Positions 7,432 through 16,406 of a stretch of DNA of 64,000 bases are shown piece by piece. Both the position numbers and the translations under genes were made by a program. How positions within the stretch are numbered: position 1 is the stretch's first letter; every line of letters begins with the position of its first letter. Under the pieces are notes generated by a model. It was not told where the DNA came from, did not search any database, and saw only the letters and a program-made list of their open reading frames with translations. The stretch comes from Ideonella sp. (GTDB taxonomy: Bacteria; Pseudomonadota; Gammaproteobacteria; Burkholderiales; Burkholderiaceae_C): the NCBI GenBank assembly GCA_016721465.1, contig JADKIA010000036.1, positions 62,001 through 126,000 of the forward strand. The letters run 5' to 3'.

Positions 7432-9453
7432 ATGACGATGCCGCCTCTGAGCCCCTCCGCCGCACGGCCCATTCGCTTGCGCCGACCCATGTTGTGGGCG
7501 GCCTTGGTCAGCCTGCTGGTGGTGGCGCAGACGGCATTGGTGCTGATGACCTTGCGCTACGAAGAAGCGCGCGCGCAAGAGCGCGCCGACGAGGCGGCCA
7601 ATGCCGTGGCCAGCGAGTTGCGACACCGCTCGCAGCAGATCCTGCAGGGCTTGCAAATGCTGGGCGCGCGCAAGGTGCCGGCCGACGATTGGCGGCAGGA
7701 CGCCCAGGCGCTGATGCGGACGCTGGGCGAACTGGCGCGAGTGGAGCGGCGGGGCGTCGATGGCCGCGTCACCCAAAGCACCGACTCGCCTTTTCGAACG
7801 CCGCTGTTTCAGCATTGGCCGCGCGCGGAGCTCCAGTTGGAGACCGAATTGGCGTGCGCAGCCGCCCTGCGCGCTGCAACGCCCCAATTCGCTCGCAGTC
7901 AGTTCGTGCCCATGCAGGGCGGGTTGGGCGTGGAAGTGGTGGACGTGTGCATCGGGCAGCACGAGTCAGGGCAGCATGTGGGCTTCGTGGTCGGCAGCAT
8001 CGTGCTGTCCGGCTTGCTGGAGGAGATCCGGCCGGCGGAGCTGTCGCGGCAGTTCGAGCTGTCCTTTGTCGAATCCGACGGCACGCGGCTCGCGCGAGCC
8101 GGGTCGGTGCGCGGCGCGGGCGTCTATTCGGCCGATCGCATCGTCGACCTGCCCGGCAACGGCCTGCAGTTGAGGGTGGACGCCATGGAGCGCAAGCCGG
8201 GGCTGATTCCCAACCTGGCCGTCGCCTTGGTGCTGGGCCTGTCGTTGGCCTTGGCCGCAGTGGTGGTGCTGCTGGTGCACGATGTGCGGCGGCGCGCGCG
8301 CGCCGAAGGGGCCCTGGCCGAAGCCTTGGCTTTCCGCAAGGCGATGGAAGATTCCCTCATCACAGGCGTGCGCGCACGCGACCGCAGCGGTCGCATCGTG
8401 CACGTCAACCCGGCGTTCTGCGCCATGGTGGGCTACCCCGCGGATGAGCTGGTGGCCGCCACCGTGCCACCCTACTGGCCACCGGAGCATGTGGCCACGT
8501 ACCAGCAGCGCCAGGCCGAGCGGCTGAACCCTGGCGCCGATTTCGAGCCCTCACGCGAGGGCTACGAGACGGTGTTCATGCGCAAGGGCGGCGAGCGTTT
8601 TCCGGTCATGGTCTACGAGGCACCGCTGCTGGACAGCGTGGGCAAGCACACCGGCTGGATGAGCACGGTGGTGGACGTGAGCGCGCAGCGGCGCATGGAA
8701 GACCTGTCACGCCAGCAGCAGGAACGCCTGCAGGCCACCGCGCGCCTGGCCAGCGTGGGGGAGATGGCCTCGCTGCTCAGCCACGAGCTGAACCAGCCCC
8801 TGTCGGCCATCGCCAGCTATGCCACAGGCTCCATCAACCTGATGGAGCGACCCGACGGCGATACCCCGGCACTGCTGCAGCAGGCCATGCAGCGCATTGC
8901 CGAACAGGCCGAGCGCGCTGGCCGCGTGATCAAGAGCGTGCACAACTTCGTGCGACGGCGCGACCAGGCACACGAGGTGCTTGGCGCCGACGTGTTGATC
9001 GAGTCGGTGATGCCGCTGGTGCGGCTGCAGGCACGCAAGAGCGGCGCGCGCATCGAGGTGGACGTGTCCACCCCGGCGCCACGGGTCAAGGTCGACCGCA
9101 CGATGCTGGAGCAGGTGCTGCTCAACCTCACCCGCAATGGCCTGCAGGCCATGGAGGGCGACATGCCGGTGGCCGAGCGCGTGCTCACCATTCGGGCTCA
9201 CATCACGCAGGTTCGTTGGGTCGCTTTCAGCGTTACCGACACCGGTGCCGGTGTGCCTTCGGTCGTGGCGCAGCAACTGTTCACGCCGTTCTTCACCACC
9301 AAGGGCGAGGGCATGGGCTTGGGCCTGTCACTGTGTCGCACGGTGATCGAGCAACACGGGGGGGTCATCGACTTCGAGAACCTGCCGCGCGGCGCGGCCT
9401 TTCGCTTCACCTTGCCCTTGGCAGCGCTGCGCTCGGCCGAGGCGGCCGCCTGA
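7432..9453 (+). CDS. PAS-domain sensor histidine kinase (FixL/DctB-like)
   Basis: This is a membrane-bound histidine kinase of 673 residues. A transmembrane helix lies at about 19-40 (MLWAALVSLLVVAQTALVL), a periplasmic sensor region spans about 41-258, and a second helix lies at about 260-283. A PAS domain follows at about 300-410 (RSGRIVHVNPAFCAMVGY). The HisKA box SVGEMASLLSHELNQPLSAI carries the phospho-accepting His at about 451, and the HATPase domain has NGLQAME, DTGAGVP and GEGMGLGLSLC. ATG 7432 is chosen because upstream in-frame codons read Cys/Arg-rich junk. The cognate FixJ-type regulator lies 150 bases away in the ancestral layout but is now separated by a group II intron. The divergent maeB suggests a role in C4-dicarboxylate sensing, which is inference. 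Confidence 0.88.
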   Translation: MTMPPLSPSAARPIRLRRPMLWAALVSLLVVAQTALVLMTLRYEEARAQERADEAANAVASELRHRSQQILQGLQMLGARKVPADDWRQDAQALMRTLGELARVERRGVDGRVTQSTDSPFRTPLFQHWPRAELQLETELACAAALRAATPQFARSQFVPMQGGLGVEVVDVCIGQHESGQHVGFVVGSIVLSGLLEEIRPAELSRQFELSFVESDGTRLARAGSVRGAGVYSADRIVDLPGNGLQLRVDAMERKPGLIPNLAVALVLGLSLALAAVVVLLVHDVRRRARAEGALAEALAFRKAMEDSLITGVRARDRSGRIVHVNPAFCAMVGYPADELVAATVPPYWPPEHVATYQQRQAERLNPGADFEPSREGYETVFMRKGGERFPVMVYEAPLLDSVGKHTGWMSTVVDVSAQRRMEDLSRQQQERLQATARLASVGEMASLLSHELNQPLSAIASYATGSINLMERPDGDTPALLQQAMQRIAEQAERAGRVIKSVHNFVRRRDQAHEVLGADVLIESVMPLVRLQARKSGARIEVDVSTPAPRVKVDRTMLEQVLLNLTRNGLQAMEGDMPVAERVLTIRAHITQVRWVAFSVTDTGAGVPSVVAQQLFTPFFTTKGEGMGLGLSLCRTVIEQHGGVIDFENLPRGAAFRFTLPLAALRSAEAAA

Positions 9454-10118
9454 GCCAGCGGGGCCCGACCGGCGCCTTCTCGCCGTGACAGCGCCTTGGC
9501 AAGCCCAGGTTCGTCACTGATACTCACCGCATGGTGCGTCACGAAGCAAAGGCACGACTGAACCCGCAGGGGCGAGGCGGAGCTGCTGCATGCTGCGCAT
9601 GTCCAACGGGAGAGAGTCCCGTCCCGGTAGGCGTCGGAGCGCCGGGTAGCAGACCCCAGGTAGTGGAGGGAGACCTCTGTGCCCGAGCGGGGTGTCAAAA
9701 GCCCGTGAGGCGGCGCGAGCCGCGCAGCGGGGAGCAAGCACGCGGGCCGCAACATGAAGTGAAGCCTGCAGCCTCGACAGAGTTACAACCCGCAGGCCGA
9801 GCCGCTCATGTCACGGCGAAGGCAACACCGCTGGCGCAAGAACCGAAGCGCGCTGGGGGCTGCGGCGGGGTATGGGGCGCAGCACGCGTGCAAGGACAGG
9901 TGCGGAACGGAGGAGGCCCGTCTGCGCGGCCCGAGTCGGGGCAAGCGAGTTCGTATAAGCCCAAGGCGAAGTCGAATCGTGCGCAGCGGGAGTCCGAGGG
10001 GATCGTAGTACCGCTGGAATTGGCGCAAGCCGGTTGCGCGAAGGCCGTGTGGCATAACGCGGCTGGAGGGAAGGGTCCTTGCGGTGGTCATGCTGATGGA
10101 GCGGGTAAGCGCGAGGGA

Positions 10119-11486
10119 ATGGCCGGCCAGACCGGACCTAACGACCCCGTTGGACGCGAGTCCGGCGACAAAGTGCGACAACTGCAAAGGCAGCTCTGGG
10201 CCGCAGCCAAGCGGGCACCGGGAAGGCGCTTTCATGCGTTGTACGGCCAGATGTGCAGGGGTGACGTCCTGCACGAGGCATGGAAGCGAGTGCGCCGCAA
10301 CAAGGGCGCAGCGGGCGTGGATCGGATGACGATCGGCGCAGTCGAGCAGTACGGAGTCCGGCGCTTCCTGCAAGAGCTGGGCGAAGTGCTGCGTGCGGGC
10401 GAGTACGGTGCGCAGGTCGTGCGGCGCGCCTACATACCCAAGGCAGACGGGGCCAGGCGGCCTCTGGGCATCCCGACGGTGCGAGACCGGGTGGTGCAGA
10501 TGGCGGCCAAGCTGGTGCTGGAGCCGATTTACGAGGCGGACTTCGCATCGACCTCGTATGGGTTCAGGCCAAGGCGCAGTGCGCAGCAGGCGCTGGAGCG
10601 GCTCAGGCAACTGGGCAACGACGGGGCCGAGCACGTGCTGGATGCCGACATCGAGAACTACTTCGGCAGCATTGCGCACGACAAGCTGCTCACCCTGGTG
10701 GGCCAGCGAGTCAGCGACCGGAAGATGCTCAAGCTGGTGAGGCAGTGGTTGCAGGCTGGGGTGATGGAAGACGGGGTGGTGAGTCACCCGGTGGCGGGAA
10801 CGCCGCAGGGTGGTGTGATCTCGCCGCTGCTGTCGAACATCTACCTGCACGTGCTGGACCGGGTGTGGGCCAAGCATGGCCGGCACCTGGGCGAGTTGGT
10901 GCGGTATGCGGACGACTTCGTGGTGATGTGCCGAACGGCACAGGGCTGCGAGGAGGCGCAAGGCCGCATCGAGCATGTGCTCACCAAGCTGGGACTGAAA
11001 CTGCACCCACAGAAGACGCGGCGCGTGGTGCTGACGCGCGGACAGGAGGGCTTCGACTTCCTGGGCTGCCATCTGCACAAGCGTATGAGCGGGCGGCTGT
11101 GGCAGCAAAAGGGCCTGCGGCGCTACTACCTGCAGCGCTGGCCGAGCCGCAAGGCGATGAACCGTGTGCGAGAGCGTGTGCGGGAGCTGACCCCGCGCTG
11201 GCGCTGCCACCAGGATGTGCGAGGCGTGATCGCTGAGCTCAACCCCGTGCTGCGTGGCTGGGGGCAGTACTTCCAGACCGGCAACGCGGCCGATCACTTC
11301 ACCGACGTGGATGACTACGTCGTGAAGCGGCTGCGCAGCCTGCGCGTCAAGCGTGCGGGGCGCAACTTGCGGGCAGGCCAGACCCAGCGCTGGGACCGCG
11401 ACTCCTTCGAAAGCCTTGGATTACATCGCCTGCGCGGGACGATCCGCTACCCGGGCAAACCTCCTGGCAACGGGAGAACTGCGTAA
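10119..11486 (+). CDS. ltrA: Group II intron reverse transcriptase/maturase
   Basis: The protein of about 455 residues has the full reverse transcriptase core: RRAYIPKADGARRPLGIPTV (RT2), YGFRPRRSAQQAL (RT3), VLDADIENYFGSI (RT4 with metal-binding Asp), PQGGVISPLLSNIYLHVLD (RT5) and the catalytic YADD in RYADDFVVM (RT6). The maturase (X) region follows with VIAELNPVLRGWGQYF. There is no HNH endonuclease domain after it, so insertion would rely on DNA-replication primers or nicks, as in other endonuclease-less lineages. It lies in domain IV of the intron. ATG 10119 (MAGQTGPNDP) with AGGGA just upstream is the likeliest start. The frame is open much further upstream, but that is structured intron RNA. 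Confidence 0.9.
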   Translation: MAGQTGPNDPVGRESGDKVRQLQRQLWAAAKRAPGRRFHALYGQMCRGDVLHEAWKRVRRNKGAAGVDRMTIGAVEQYGVRRFLQELGEVLRAGEYGAQVVRRAYIPKADGARRPLGIPTVRDRVVQMAAKLVLEPIYEADFASTSYGFRPRRSAQQALERLRQLGNDGAEHVLDADIENYFGSIAHDKLLTLVGQRVSDRKMLKLVRQWLQAGVMEDGVVSHPVAGTPQGGVISPLLSNIYLHVLDRVWAKHGRHLGELVRYADDFVVMCRTAQGCEEAQGRIEHVLTKLGLKLHPQKTRRVVLTRGQEGFDFLGCHLHKRMSGRLWQQKGLRRYYLQRWPSRKAMNRVRERVRELTPRWRCHQDVRGVIAELNPVLRGWGQYFQTGNAADHFTDVDDYVVKRLRSLRVKRAGRNLRAGQTQRWDRDSFESLGLHRLRGTIRYPGKPPGNGRTA

Positions 11487-11511
11487 TGCTGCGAGCCGAC
11501 AGACCACTGGT

Positions 11512-11545
11512 AAGCCGTGTGCGGGAAATCCGCATGCACGGTTTG
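11512..11545 (+). ncRNA. Group II intron catalytic domain V
   Basis: A 34-base hairpin follows the reverse transcriptase stop. It has the AGC catalytic triad near the 5' side, a lower stem AGCCGTG/CACGGTTT, a two-base bulge region and an upper GCGG/CCGC stem with a GAAA-type loop. This is the most conserved part of any group II intron and looks intact, so the ribozyme may still be able to splice. Confidence 0.85.
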
Positions 11546-11603
11546 AACGGGGGTGTTGGCTCTGTGACTGACCTTCGGGCCTGAACAGGGCCAACATCTA
11601 CCA

Positions 11604-12266
11604 ATGAGTGAAGCCTCTGCACCCTTGCACCTGGGCCTGCCGCTGGTCTACCTGGTGGACGATGAGCCCGTGGTGCGCGATGCGCTGGCCTGGTTGCTGC
11701 GATCGCGGCGCCTGCTGTCGGAAGGCTTTGCCAGTGCCGATGCCTTTGACGTCTGGCTGATGGGGCGCGACATCGCCGGCAGCTGGCCCGACTCGCCCAG
11801 CTGCGTGCTGCTGGATGTGCGCATGCCGGGCACCAGTGGCCTGGCTCTGTTCGATCGCCTGATCGACCGCGGACTGACCGAGCGGCTGCCGGTGATCTTT
11901 CTCACCGGCCACGGCGACGTACCCACCGCGGTAGCGGCTGTCAAGCGCGGCGCCTTCGATTTCGTCGAGAAGCCGTTCTCCGACAACGCGCTGGTCGATC
12001 GAGTGGAGCAGGCCCTGGCGTCCAGTGCCGACGCCATCCGCAAACGATGGCTGCAGCGGCGCACCGCCCAGTCGATGGCCGATCTCACCGAGCGGGAGCG
12101 CGAGGTCATGCAGCGCGTGATCGAGGGCTTGGCCAACAAGTTGATCGCCGACCAGTTGGACATCAGCGTGCGCACGGTCGAAGTGCACCGCGCCCGGGTG
12201 TTCGAGAAGATGAATGTGCGTTCGGCGGTGGAGCTGGCCAACCTGCTGCGTGGCACCGGCGGCTGA
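11604..12266 (+). CDS. FixJ/NarL-type response regulator
   Basis: This is a 220-residue two-component regulator. The receiver domain (about 14-130) has acidic residues DDEP at 19-22, the phospho-accepting Asp at 71 in VLLDVRMPG, the Thr of FLTGHGD and the Lys of VEKPF. A LuxR-type helix-turn-helix occupies the C-terminus (LTEREREVMQRVIEGL, IADQLDISVRTVEVHRARVFEKM). It should be phosphorylated by the PAS kinase encoded upstream. The start codon is two bases after the predicted 3' end of the group II intron. No Shine-Dalgarno sequence is visible in either the spliced or the unspliced message, so the insertion could alter its expression. Confidence 0.92.
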   Translation: MSEASAPLHLGLPLVYLVDDEPVVRDALAWLLRSRRLLSEGFASADAFDVWLMGRDIAGSWPDSPSCVLLDVRMPGTSGLALFDRLIDRGLTERLPVIFLTGHGDVPTAVAAVKRGAFDFVEKPFSDNALVDRVEQALASSADAIRKRWLQRRTAQSMADLTEREREVMQRVIEGLANKLIADQLDISVRTVEVHRARVFEKMNVRSAVELANLLRGTGG

Positions 12267-12312
12267 GCAGCGACGCAGCACCGCAACGAAGCACCTCGGC
12301 CACAATCTGCCC

Positions 12313-13278
12313 ATGTCCCTGGGCGAATTCGACCTGATTGCGCGCTACTTCACACGCCCCACGCAGCGTGCCGTGCTCGGCGTGGGCGACGATTGCGCGC
12401 TGCTGCAGCCCACGCCGGGCATGCACCTGGCGGTGTCGAGCGACATGCTGGTGGAAGGTCGGCACTTTCTGTCCACCGTGGCGCCGCAGCGACTGGGCCA
12501 CAAGGCGCTGGCCGTCAATCTGAGCGATCTCGCCGCTTGCGGCGCCACGCCGCTCGCCTTCACGCTGGCATTGGCCCTGCCCCGGCCGGACGAGACCTTC
12601 TTGGCCGGCTTCGCCCGGGGTCTGCTGGCCCTGGCCGACGAGCACCACATCGAGCTGGTGGGTGGCGACACCACGGCAGGCCCACTGAACCTGTGCATCA
12701 CCGTGTTTGGCGAGGTGCCAGCCGGCCAGGCCCTGAGGCGCGATGGCGCTTGTGCTGGCGACGGTCTGTGGGTCAGCCATGCCCTGGGTGGCGGCATCGG
12801 CGACGCGCGCCTGGCGCTGGAGGTGTTCCGTGGACGCATCAGCTTGCCCGGCGCAGCATTCGAACGCGTGCGGTGTGCGATGGAGCAACCACAGCCCCGG
12901 GTGGCGTTGGGCCTGGCATTGCGTGGCGTGGCCAGCGCTGCCATCGATCTGAGTGACGGCCTGGCCGGCGATCTGGGCCATGTGCTGCGCCGCTCCAAGG
13001 TCGGTGCCACCGTCGACCTCGACGCCTTGCCCTGCAGTGACGTGCTGGCAGCGCAGCCCGAAGCGCTGCGGCGCGAATGCACGGCCAGCGGTGGCGATGA
13101 CTACGAGCTGCTGTTCTGCGCCGCCGACGACATGGCCGTGCGGGCTGCTGCGCAGGCGGCGGGCGTCGGCGTCACCCGCATCGGGCGCATCGAGGCGGAG
13201 CCCGGCCTGCGCTGGGTGGATCGTCAAGGCCGGTTGCTGGCCTTCAGCCCCAACGGATTCGATCACTTTGCCGATTGA
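12313..13278 (+). CDS. thiL: Thiamine-monophosphate kinase ThiL
   Basis: ThiL phosphorylates thiamine monophosphate with ATP to give thiamine pyrophosphate, the active cofactor. The 321-residue protein starts MSLGEFDLIARYF and has the family hallmarks: GVGDDCALL, the metal/ATP-binding SSDMLVEGRHF, VNLSDLAACGATP, GGDTTAG and AAIDLSDGLAGDLGH. The late SGGDDYELLF is also typical. ATG 12313 is chosen by homology to the family N-terminus. It is followed immediately by pgpA, a common pairing in Proteobacteria. Confidence 0.96.
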   Translation: MSLGEFDLIARYFTRPTQRAVLGVGDDCALLQPTPGMHLAVSSDMLVEGRHFLSTVAPQRLGHKALAVNLSDLAACGATPLAFTLALALPRPDETFLAGFARGLLALADEHHIELVGGDTTAGPLNLCITVFGEVPAGQALRRDGACAGDGLWVSHALGGGIGDARLALEVFRGRISLPGAAFERVRCAMEQPQPRVALGLALRGVASAAIDLSDGLAGDLGHVLRRSKVGATVDLDALPCSDVLAAQPEALRRECTASGGDDYELLFCAADDMAVRAAAQAAGVGVTRIGRIEAEPGLRWVDRQGRLLAFSPNGFDHFAD

Positions 13279-13828
13279 TGCCGCGCCCGTCGAGGCCGAC
13301 GCGACCTCGCCTGCTCCCCGGCGTGCGACCGCACGCTTCATGCTGGGTCATCCCGCACGTTGGCTTGCGCTGGGCTTTGGCAGCGGGCTGTCGCCCAAGG
13401 CCCCGGGCACGGTGGGCACCTTGTGGGCGTGGGTGTCCTGGTTGGCGCTGGCGCCTTGGATGGACACGGCTGCGTGGGCCGGACTGCTGCTTGCAGGCAC
13501 GGCGCTGGGCTGGTGGGCCTGCACCCGCACCGCGCAGCACCTGGGCGTCGCCGACCCCGGCGCCATCGTCTGGGACGAGGTGCTGGCCTTCTGGCTGGTG
13601 CTTTGGCTGTTGATGCCGGCCGGCTGGTTGATGCAGGTGGTGGCCTTTGGCCTGTTCCGATACTTCGACGCGGCCAAGCCCGGGCCGGTGGGCTGGGCCG
13701 ATCGCCTGTTCAAGCCCGTGCCGGGCCAGCGCATCGGCTGGGCGCAGGGCTTTGGCATCCTGTTCGATGATTTCGTCGCGGCTGGCTGTACGCTGCTGGT
13801 GCTGGCCTTGTGGAAGGCGATCGCATGA
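13268..13828 (+). CDS. pgpA: Phosphatidylglycerophosphatase A
   Basis: PgpA removes phosphate from phosphatidylglycerophosphate at the inner membrane to make phosphatidylglycerol. The protein has the family's ALGFGSGLSPKAPGTVGTL opening, the metal-binding IVWDEVLAFW, the FRYFDAAKPGPVGWAD segment and the terminal GILFDDFVAAG motif, with hydrophobic membrane segments between. The start is uncertain: TTG 13268 gives 186 residues and overlaps thiL, while ATG 13340 gives 162. E. coli PgpA has 172 residues with about 16 ahead of the conserved block, so the longer form is preferred. Its stop overlaps the pncC start as ATGA. Confidence 0.93.
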   Translation: MPIDAAPVEADATSPAPRRATARFMLGHPARWLALGFGSGLSPKAPGTVGTLWAWVSWLALAPWMDTAAWAGLLLAGTALGWWACTRTAQHLGVADPGAIVWDEVLAFWLVLWLLMPAGWLMQVVAFGLFRYFDAAKPGPVGWADRLFKPVPGQRIGWAQGFGILFDDFVAAGCTLLVLALWKAIA

Positions 13829-14325
13829 CCGAAACCTTGGTGGCCCGATTGGCCGATGCGTTGCGCGCTCGCGGCTGGCGCATGGCCACCGCCGAGAGCT
13901 GCACGGGCGGGCTGATCGCTGCGGCGTGCACCGATCTGGCCGGGTCGAGCGACTGGTTCGAACGCGGCTTCGTCACCTACAGCAATGCCGCGAAGACCGA
14001 GCTGCTGGGCGTGCCTGCTCCGCTGATCGAGGCGCACGGCGCCGTGAGCGAACCCGTGGCGCGCGCCATGGCGCAGGGCGCGTGGACTCGCTCGCCGGTG
14101 GCGCTGAGCGTGGCCGTCACCGGCGTGGCCGGGCCAGGCGGTGGTTCGAGTGACAAACCGGTGGGCACCGTTTGGCTGGCGTGGTGTGGGGCCGACGGCG
14201 TGTGGGCCGAGCGGTGTTGCTTCGAGGGCACCCGTGCCGCCGTGCGCCATGCCACCGTCGACCGAGCGCTGCAGGGGCTGCTGGCCTTGGCCCATGGCGT
14301 TGTCCCAACGAACGAAAAAACATGA
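13825..14325 (+). CDS. pncC: Nicotinamide-nucleotide amidohydrolase PncC (CinA C-terminal domain)
   Basis: PncC hydrolyses nicotinamide mononucleotide to nicotinate mononucleotide and ammonia, recycling NAD breakdown products. The 166-residue protein is a stand-alone CinA C-terminal domain: ATAESCTGGLIAAACTD with the conserved Ser, GFVTYSNAAKTELLGV with Tyr and Lys, and VTGVAGPGGGSSDKPVGTVW. The start overlaps the pgpA stop (ATGA), so the two are translationally coupled. It lacks the molybdopterin-binding N-terminal half found in longer CinA proteins, which is normal for this subgroup. Confidence 0.94.
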   Translation: MTETLVARLADALRARGWRMATAESCTGGLIAAACTDLAGSSDWFERGFVTYSNAAKTELLGVPAPLIEAHGAVSEPVARAMAQGAWTRSPVALSVAVTGVAGPGGGSSDKPVGTVWLAWCGADGVWAERCCFEGTRAAVRHATVDRALQGLLALAHGVVPTNEKT

Positions 14326-15266
14326 ATCTTCTGCTCTGCGGCGAATGGGACGACGCCGAGCGCGACACCTGGGCCGAGGCGCTGCGCATGGCTTTGTCGC
14401 CGCGCGACCGCCTGCTGCTGCGGCGCGGCGAGGTGGACGACGCACTGATCGATGCCGTCATCACCGCCAATCCGCCGCCGGGCAGCCTTGCGGGCCTGTC
14501 GGGGCTGCGGCTGATTCAGTCGCTGTGGGCTGGTGTGGACCGCCTGCTGCTGGACGAGACCGTGCCCCACGAGTTGCCCATCGCCCGCATGGTGGACCCG
14601 GCCATGAACGCGGCGATGGCCGAAACCGTGCTGTGGGCCGTGCTGTCGCTGCATCGAGGCTTCTTCGACTGTGCCGATCGACAGCGTGCCGGCGTGTGGC
14701 AGCCAGTCCTGCAAGTGTTGGCGTGCGAGGTGCCCGTGCTGGTGCTGGGATTCGGGCAGATGGGCCGGTCGGCGGCCAGTGGCTTGGCGCGGCAGGGCTA
14801 CCCGGTCAGCGCCTGGAGCCGCCAGCCCAGTGCGCACGTGGTGCCCGGCGTGCGCCGTCGGCATGGCGAGGCTGGCCTCAAGGACGCGATTGCCAAGGCC
14901 TGCATCGTCGTCAACTTGCTGCCGCTGACGGCGGCCACGCGCGGCATCCTCGGCCAGCCCTTGTTCGACCGGCTGCCCGAAGGGGCATCGATCGTCAACC
15001 TGGCGCGAGGCGCCCACCTGCTGGAGGCCGACCTGCTGCGGGCACTCGACTCCGGACGCGTCCATCGTGCGGTACTGGATGTGTTCCACACCGAGCCGCT
15101 TCCGGCCGGGCATCCATTCTGGGACCACCCACGCATCACGGTTCTGCCGCACGTTGCGGCGCAAACCGACCTGCGCAGTGCGGCCGCCGTGGCCCTGGCC
15201 AACATCGACGCGCTGGCGCAAGGCGCACCGCTGGCCAACCTGGTGTCGCGCGAACTTGGCTACTGA
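14322..15266 (+). CDS. 2-hydroxyacid dehydrogenase (glyoxylate/hydroxypyruvate reductase A-like)
   Basis: This is a 314-residue NAD(P)-dependent reductase of the D-2-hydroxyacid dehydrogenase family, probably reducing glyoxylate or hydroxypyruvate. It has the nucleotide-binding VLVLGFGQMGRSAASGL near residue 140, the substrate-binding Arg in VNLARGAHLLEADLL, the Glu of DVFHTEPLPAGHPFW and the catalytic His of ITVLPHVAA. The N-terminal LIQSLWAGVDRLL is typical of the GhrA branch. ATG 14322 overlaps the pncC stop by four bases. Exact substrate cannot be read from sequence. Confidence 0.87.
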   Translation: MNLLLCGEWDDAERDTWAEALRMALSPRDRLLLRRGEVDDALIDAVITANPPPGSLAGLSGLRLIQSLWAGVDRLLLDETVPHELPIARMVDPAMNAAMAETVLWAVLSLHRGFFDCADRQRAGVWQPVLQVLACEVPVLVLGFGQMGRSAASGLARQGYPVSAWSRQPSAHVVPGVRRRHGEAGLKDAIAKACIVVNLLPLTAATRGILGQPLFDRLPEGASIVNLARGAHLLEADLLRALDSGRVHRAVLDVFHTEPLPAGHPFWDHPRITVLPHVAAQTDLRSAAAVALANIDALAQGAPLANLVSRELGY

Positions 15267-15285
15267 ACCCGCGCCCGCGGGGCGC

Positions 15286-16398
15286 TCAGTCGAGGCGATG
15301 CTCGGCCTGCAAGGCCAGGCGCATCATCACCGGGGCACGTCCGCGCGCCGGCGGCGCTGAGGCCACTGCCTGCACCACCAGCAGGGCCAGCCGTCGCACG
15401 GCGTCCCACGCATCCATCGGCCAGGCCGGGTGCTTCAGGCCCTTGATCACACCGTCGCACACGCTGGCGGCTTCGACCAGGTGGGCGACCTGGTGATCGG
15501 CCAGCAGCGGCATCACGCGCTCGAACAGGCGCTGCTTGTTGCCCCAGACGCGGGCTTCGTTCAGCGCCATGGGCAGGGGCCGGCCATGGGCCATGGCGTC
15601 GTGCACCTGCTTGAGCGCCAGGATGTCCGCGGCCAGCGTCCAGTGCACCAGCACGGTGGCCTCGCCCTCGGCGCGCAGGCCGTCGAGCATGCGCAACACG
15701 CGGGCAGTCTGGCCGGCCAGCACCGCTTCACCGAGCTTGAACACGTCGTAGCGCGCCACGTTCAGCACCGCCGATTCCACCTGTTCGAAACTCAGCTCGC
15801 CGCTCGGGTACAGCAGCGCGAGCTTCTGGATTTCCTGGTGGGCGGCCAGCAGGTTGCCTTCCACGCGATCGGCAAAGAAGGCCAGCGTGTGTTCGCCCTG
15901 GCTGCCTTCGCCCACGCGCTGGCCCTGGGCAGCCAGGCGTTGCGCCAGCCAAGCGGGCAGGGCGCGCCGCTCGATCGGGTCGATGCGCACCGAAACGCCA
16001 GCTTCGTCCAGCGCGCCGAACCAGGCGCTCTGCTGCAGTTGGCGGTCCAGACGCGGCAGGTGCACGATGGTGAGCACCTCGTCCGACAGGCCGCGGCAAT
16101 AGCGCTGCAAGGCCTCAGACCCGTCCTTGCCCGGTTTGCCGCCAGGAATGCGGATCTCGATCAGCTGACGATCGGCGAACAGGCTCATGGCCTGCGATGC
16201 GCCCAACACGGCCGACCAGTCGAAATGCGCGCCGCCCACCGTGTACACCTTGCGCTCGGTGTGGCCCGCCGCGCGGGCCGCAGCGCGGATCGCATCGCCC
16301 GCTTCCTGCGCCAGCAAGGGCTCGTCGCCGTGAAGCGTGTAGAGGGCCTTCAGCCCTCGGGCGAGGTGCTGGGGCAGTTGGTCGGCACGCAGTTGCAT
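15286..16398 (-). CDS. holA: DNA polymerase III subunit delta
   Basis: HolA is the clamp-opening subunit of the DNA polymerase III clamp loader. The 370-residue protein opens with the family-typical QLPQHLARGLKALYTLHGDEPLLAQEAGDAIR, followed by the delta-specific QAMSLFADRQLIEIRIPGGKPGKDG region and the C-terminal collar helices (WTLAADILALKQV, WGNKQRLFERVMPLL). It lacks a P-loop, as expected for delta. It is the last gene of leuS-lptE-holA on this strand and starts eight bases after lptE ends. Confidence 0.93.
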   Translation of the reverse strand: MQLRADQLPQHLARGLKALYTLHGDEPLLAQEAGDAIRAAARAAGHTERKVYTVGGAHFDWSAVLGASQAMSLFADRQLIEIRIPGGKPGKDGSEALQRYCRGLSDEVLTIVHLPRLDRQLQQSAWFGALDEAGVSVRIDPIERRALPAWLAQRLAAQGQRVGEGSQGEHTLAFFADRVEGNLLAAHQEIQKLALLYPSGELSFEQVESAVLNVARYDVFKLGEAVLAGQTARVLRMLDGLRAEGEATVLVHWTLAADILALKQVHDAMAHGRPLPMALNEARVWGNKQRLFERVMPLLADHQVAHLVEAASVCDGVIKGLKHPAWPMDAWDAVRRLALLVVQAVASAPPARGRAPVMMRLALQAEHRLD

Positions 16399-16406
16399 GG
16401 CCAGCT

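Larger units (their letters stand above)
9534..11601 (+). mobile_element. Group II intron with encoded reverse transcriptase
   Basis: The element has a 5' end GTGCGTC at 9534, a structured RNA region to about 10118, an encoded reverse transcriptase (10119-11486), and a 3' end with catalytic domain V and a domain VI hairpin. Domain V (about 11512-11545) folds as AGCCGTG pairing with CACGGTTT, then GCGG with CCGC closed by a GAAA-type loop. Domain VI (about 11550-11600) pairs TGTTGGC with GCCAACA. The boundaries are inferred from the consensus GUGYG start and AY end and may be off by a few bases. Bases 9454-10118 hold no other gene. The intron sits between a histidine kinase and its response regulator, ending two bases before the regulator ATG, on the sense strand, so it could splice from the operon mRNA. 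Confidence 0.88.

Noticed and set aside
9531..10118. Open reading frame running from the intron 5' end into the reverse transcriptase, which would give a 651-residue protein
   Set aside because: The region is the structured RNA of intron domains I-III, the translation is Gly/Ala/Arg-rich with no domain, and bacterial group II RTs normally begin near the position used here (10119).
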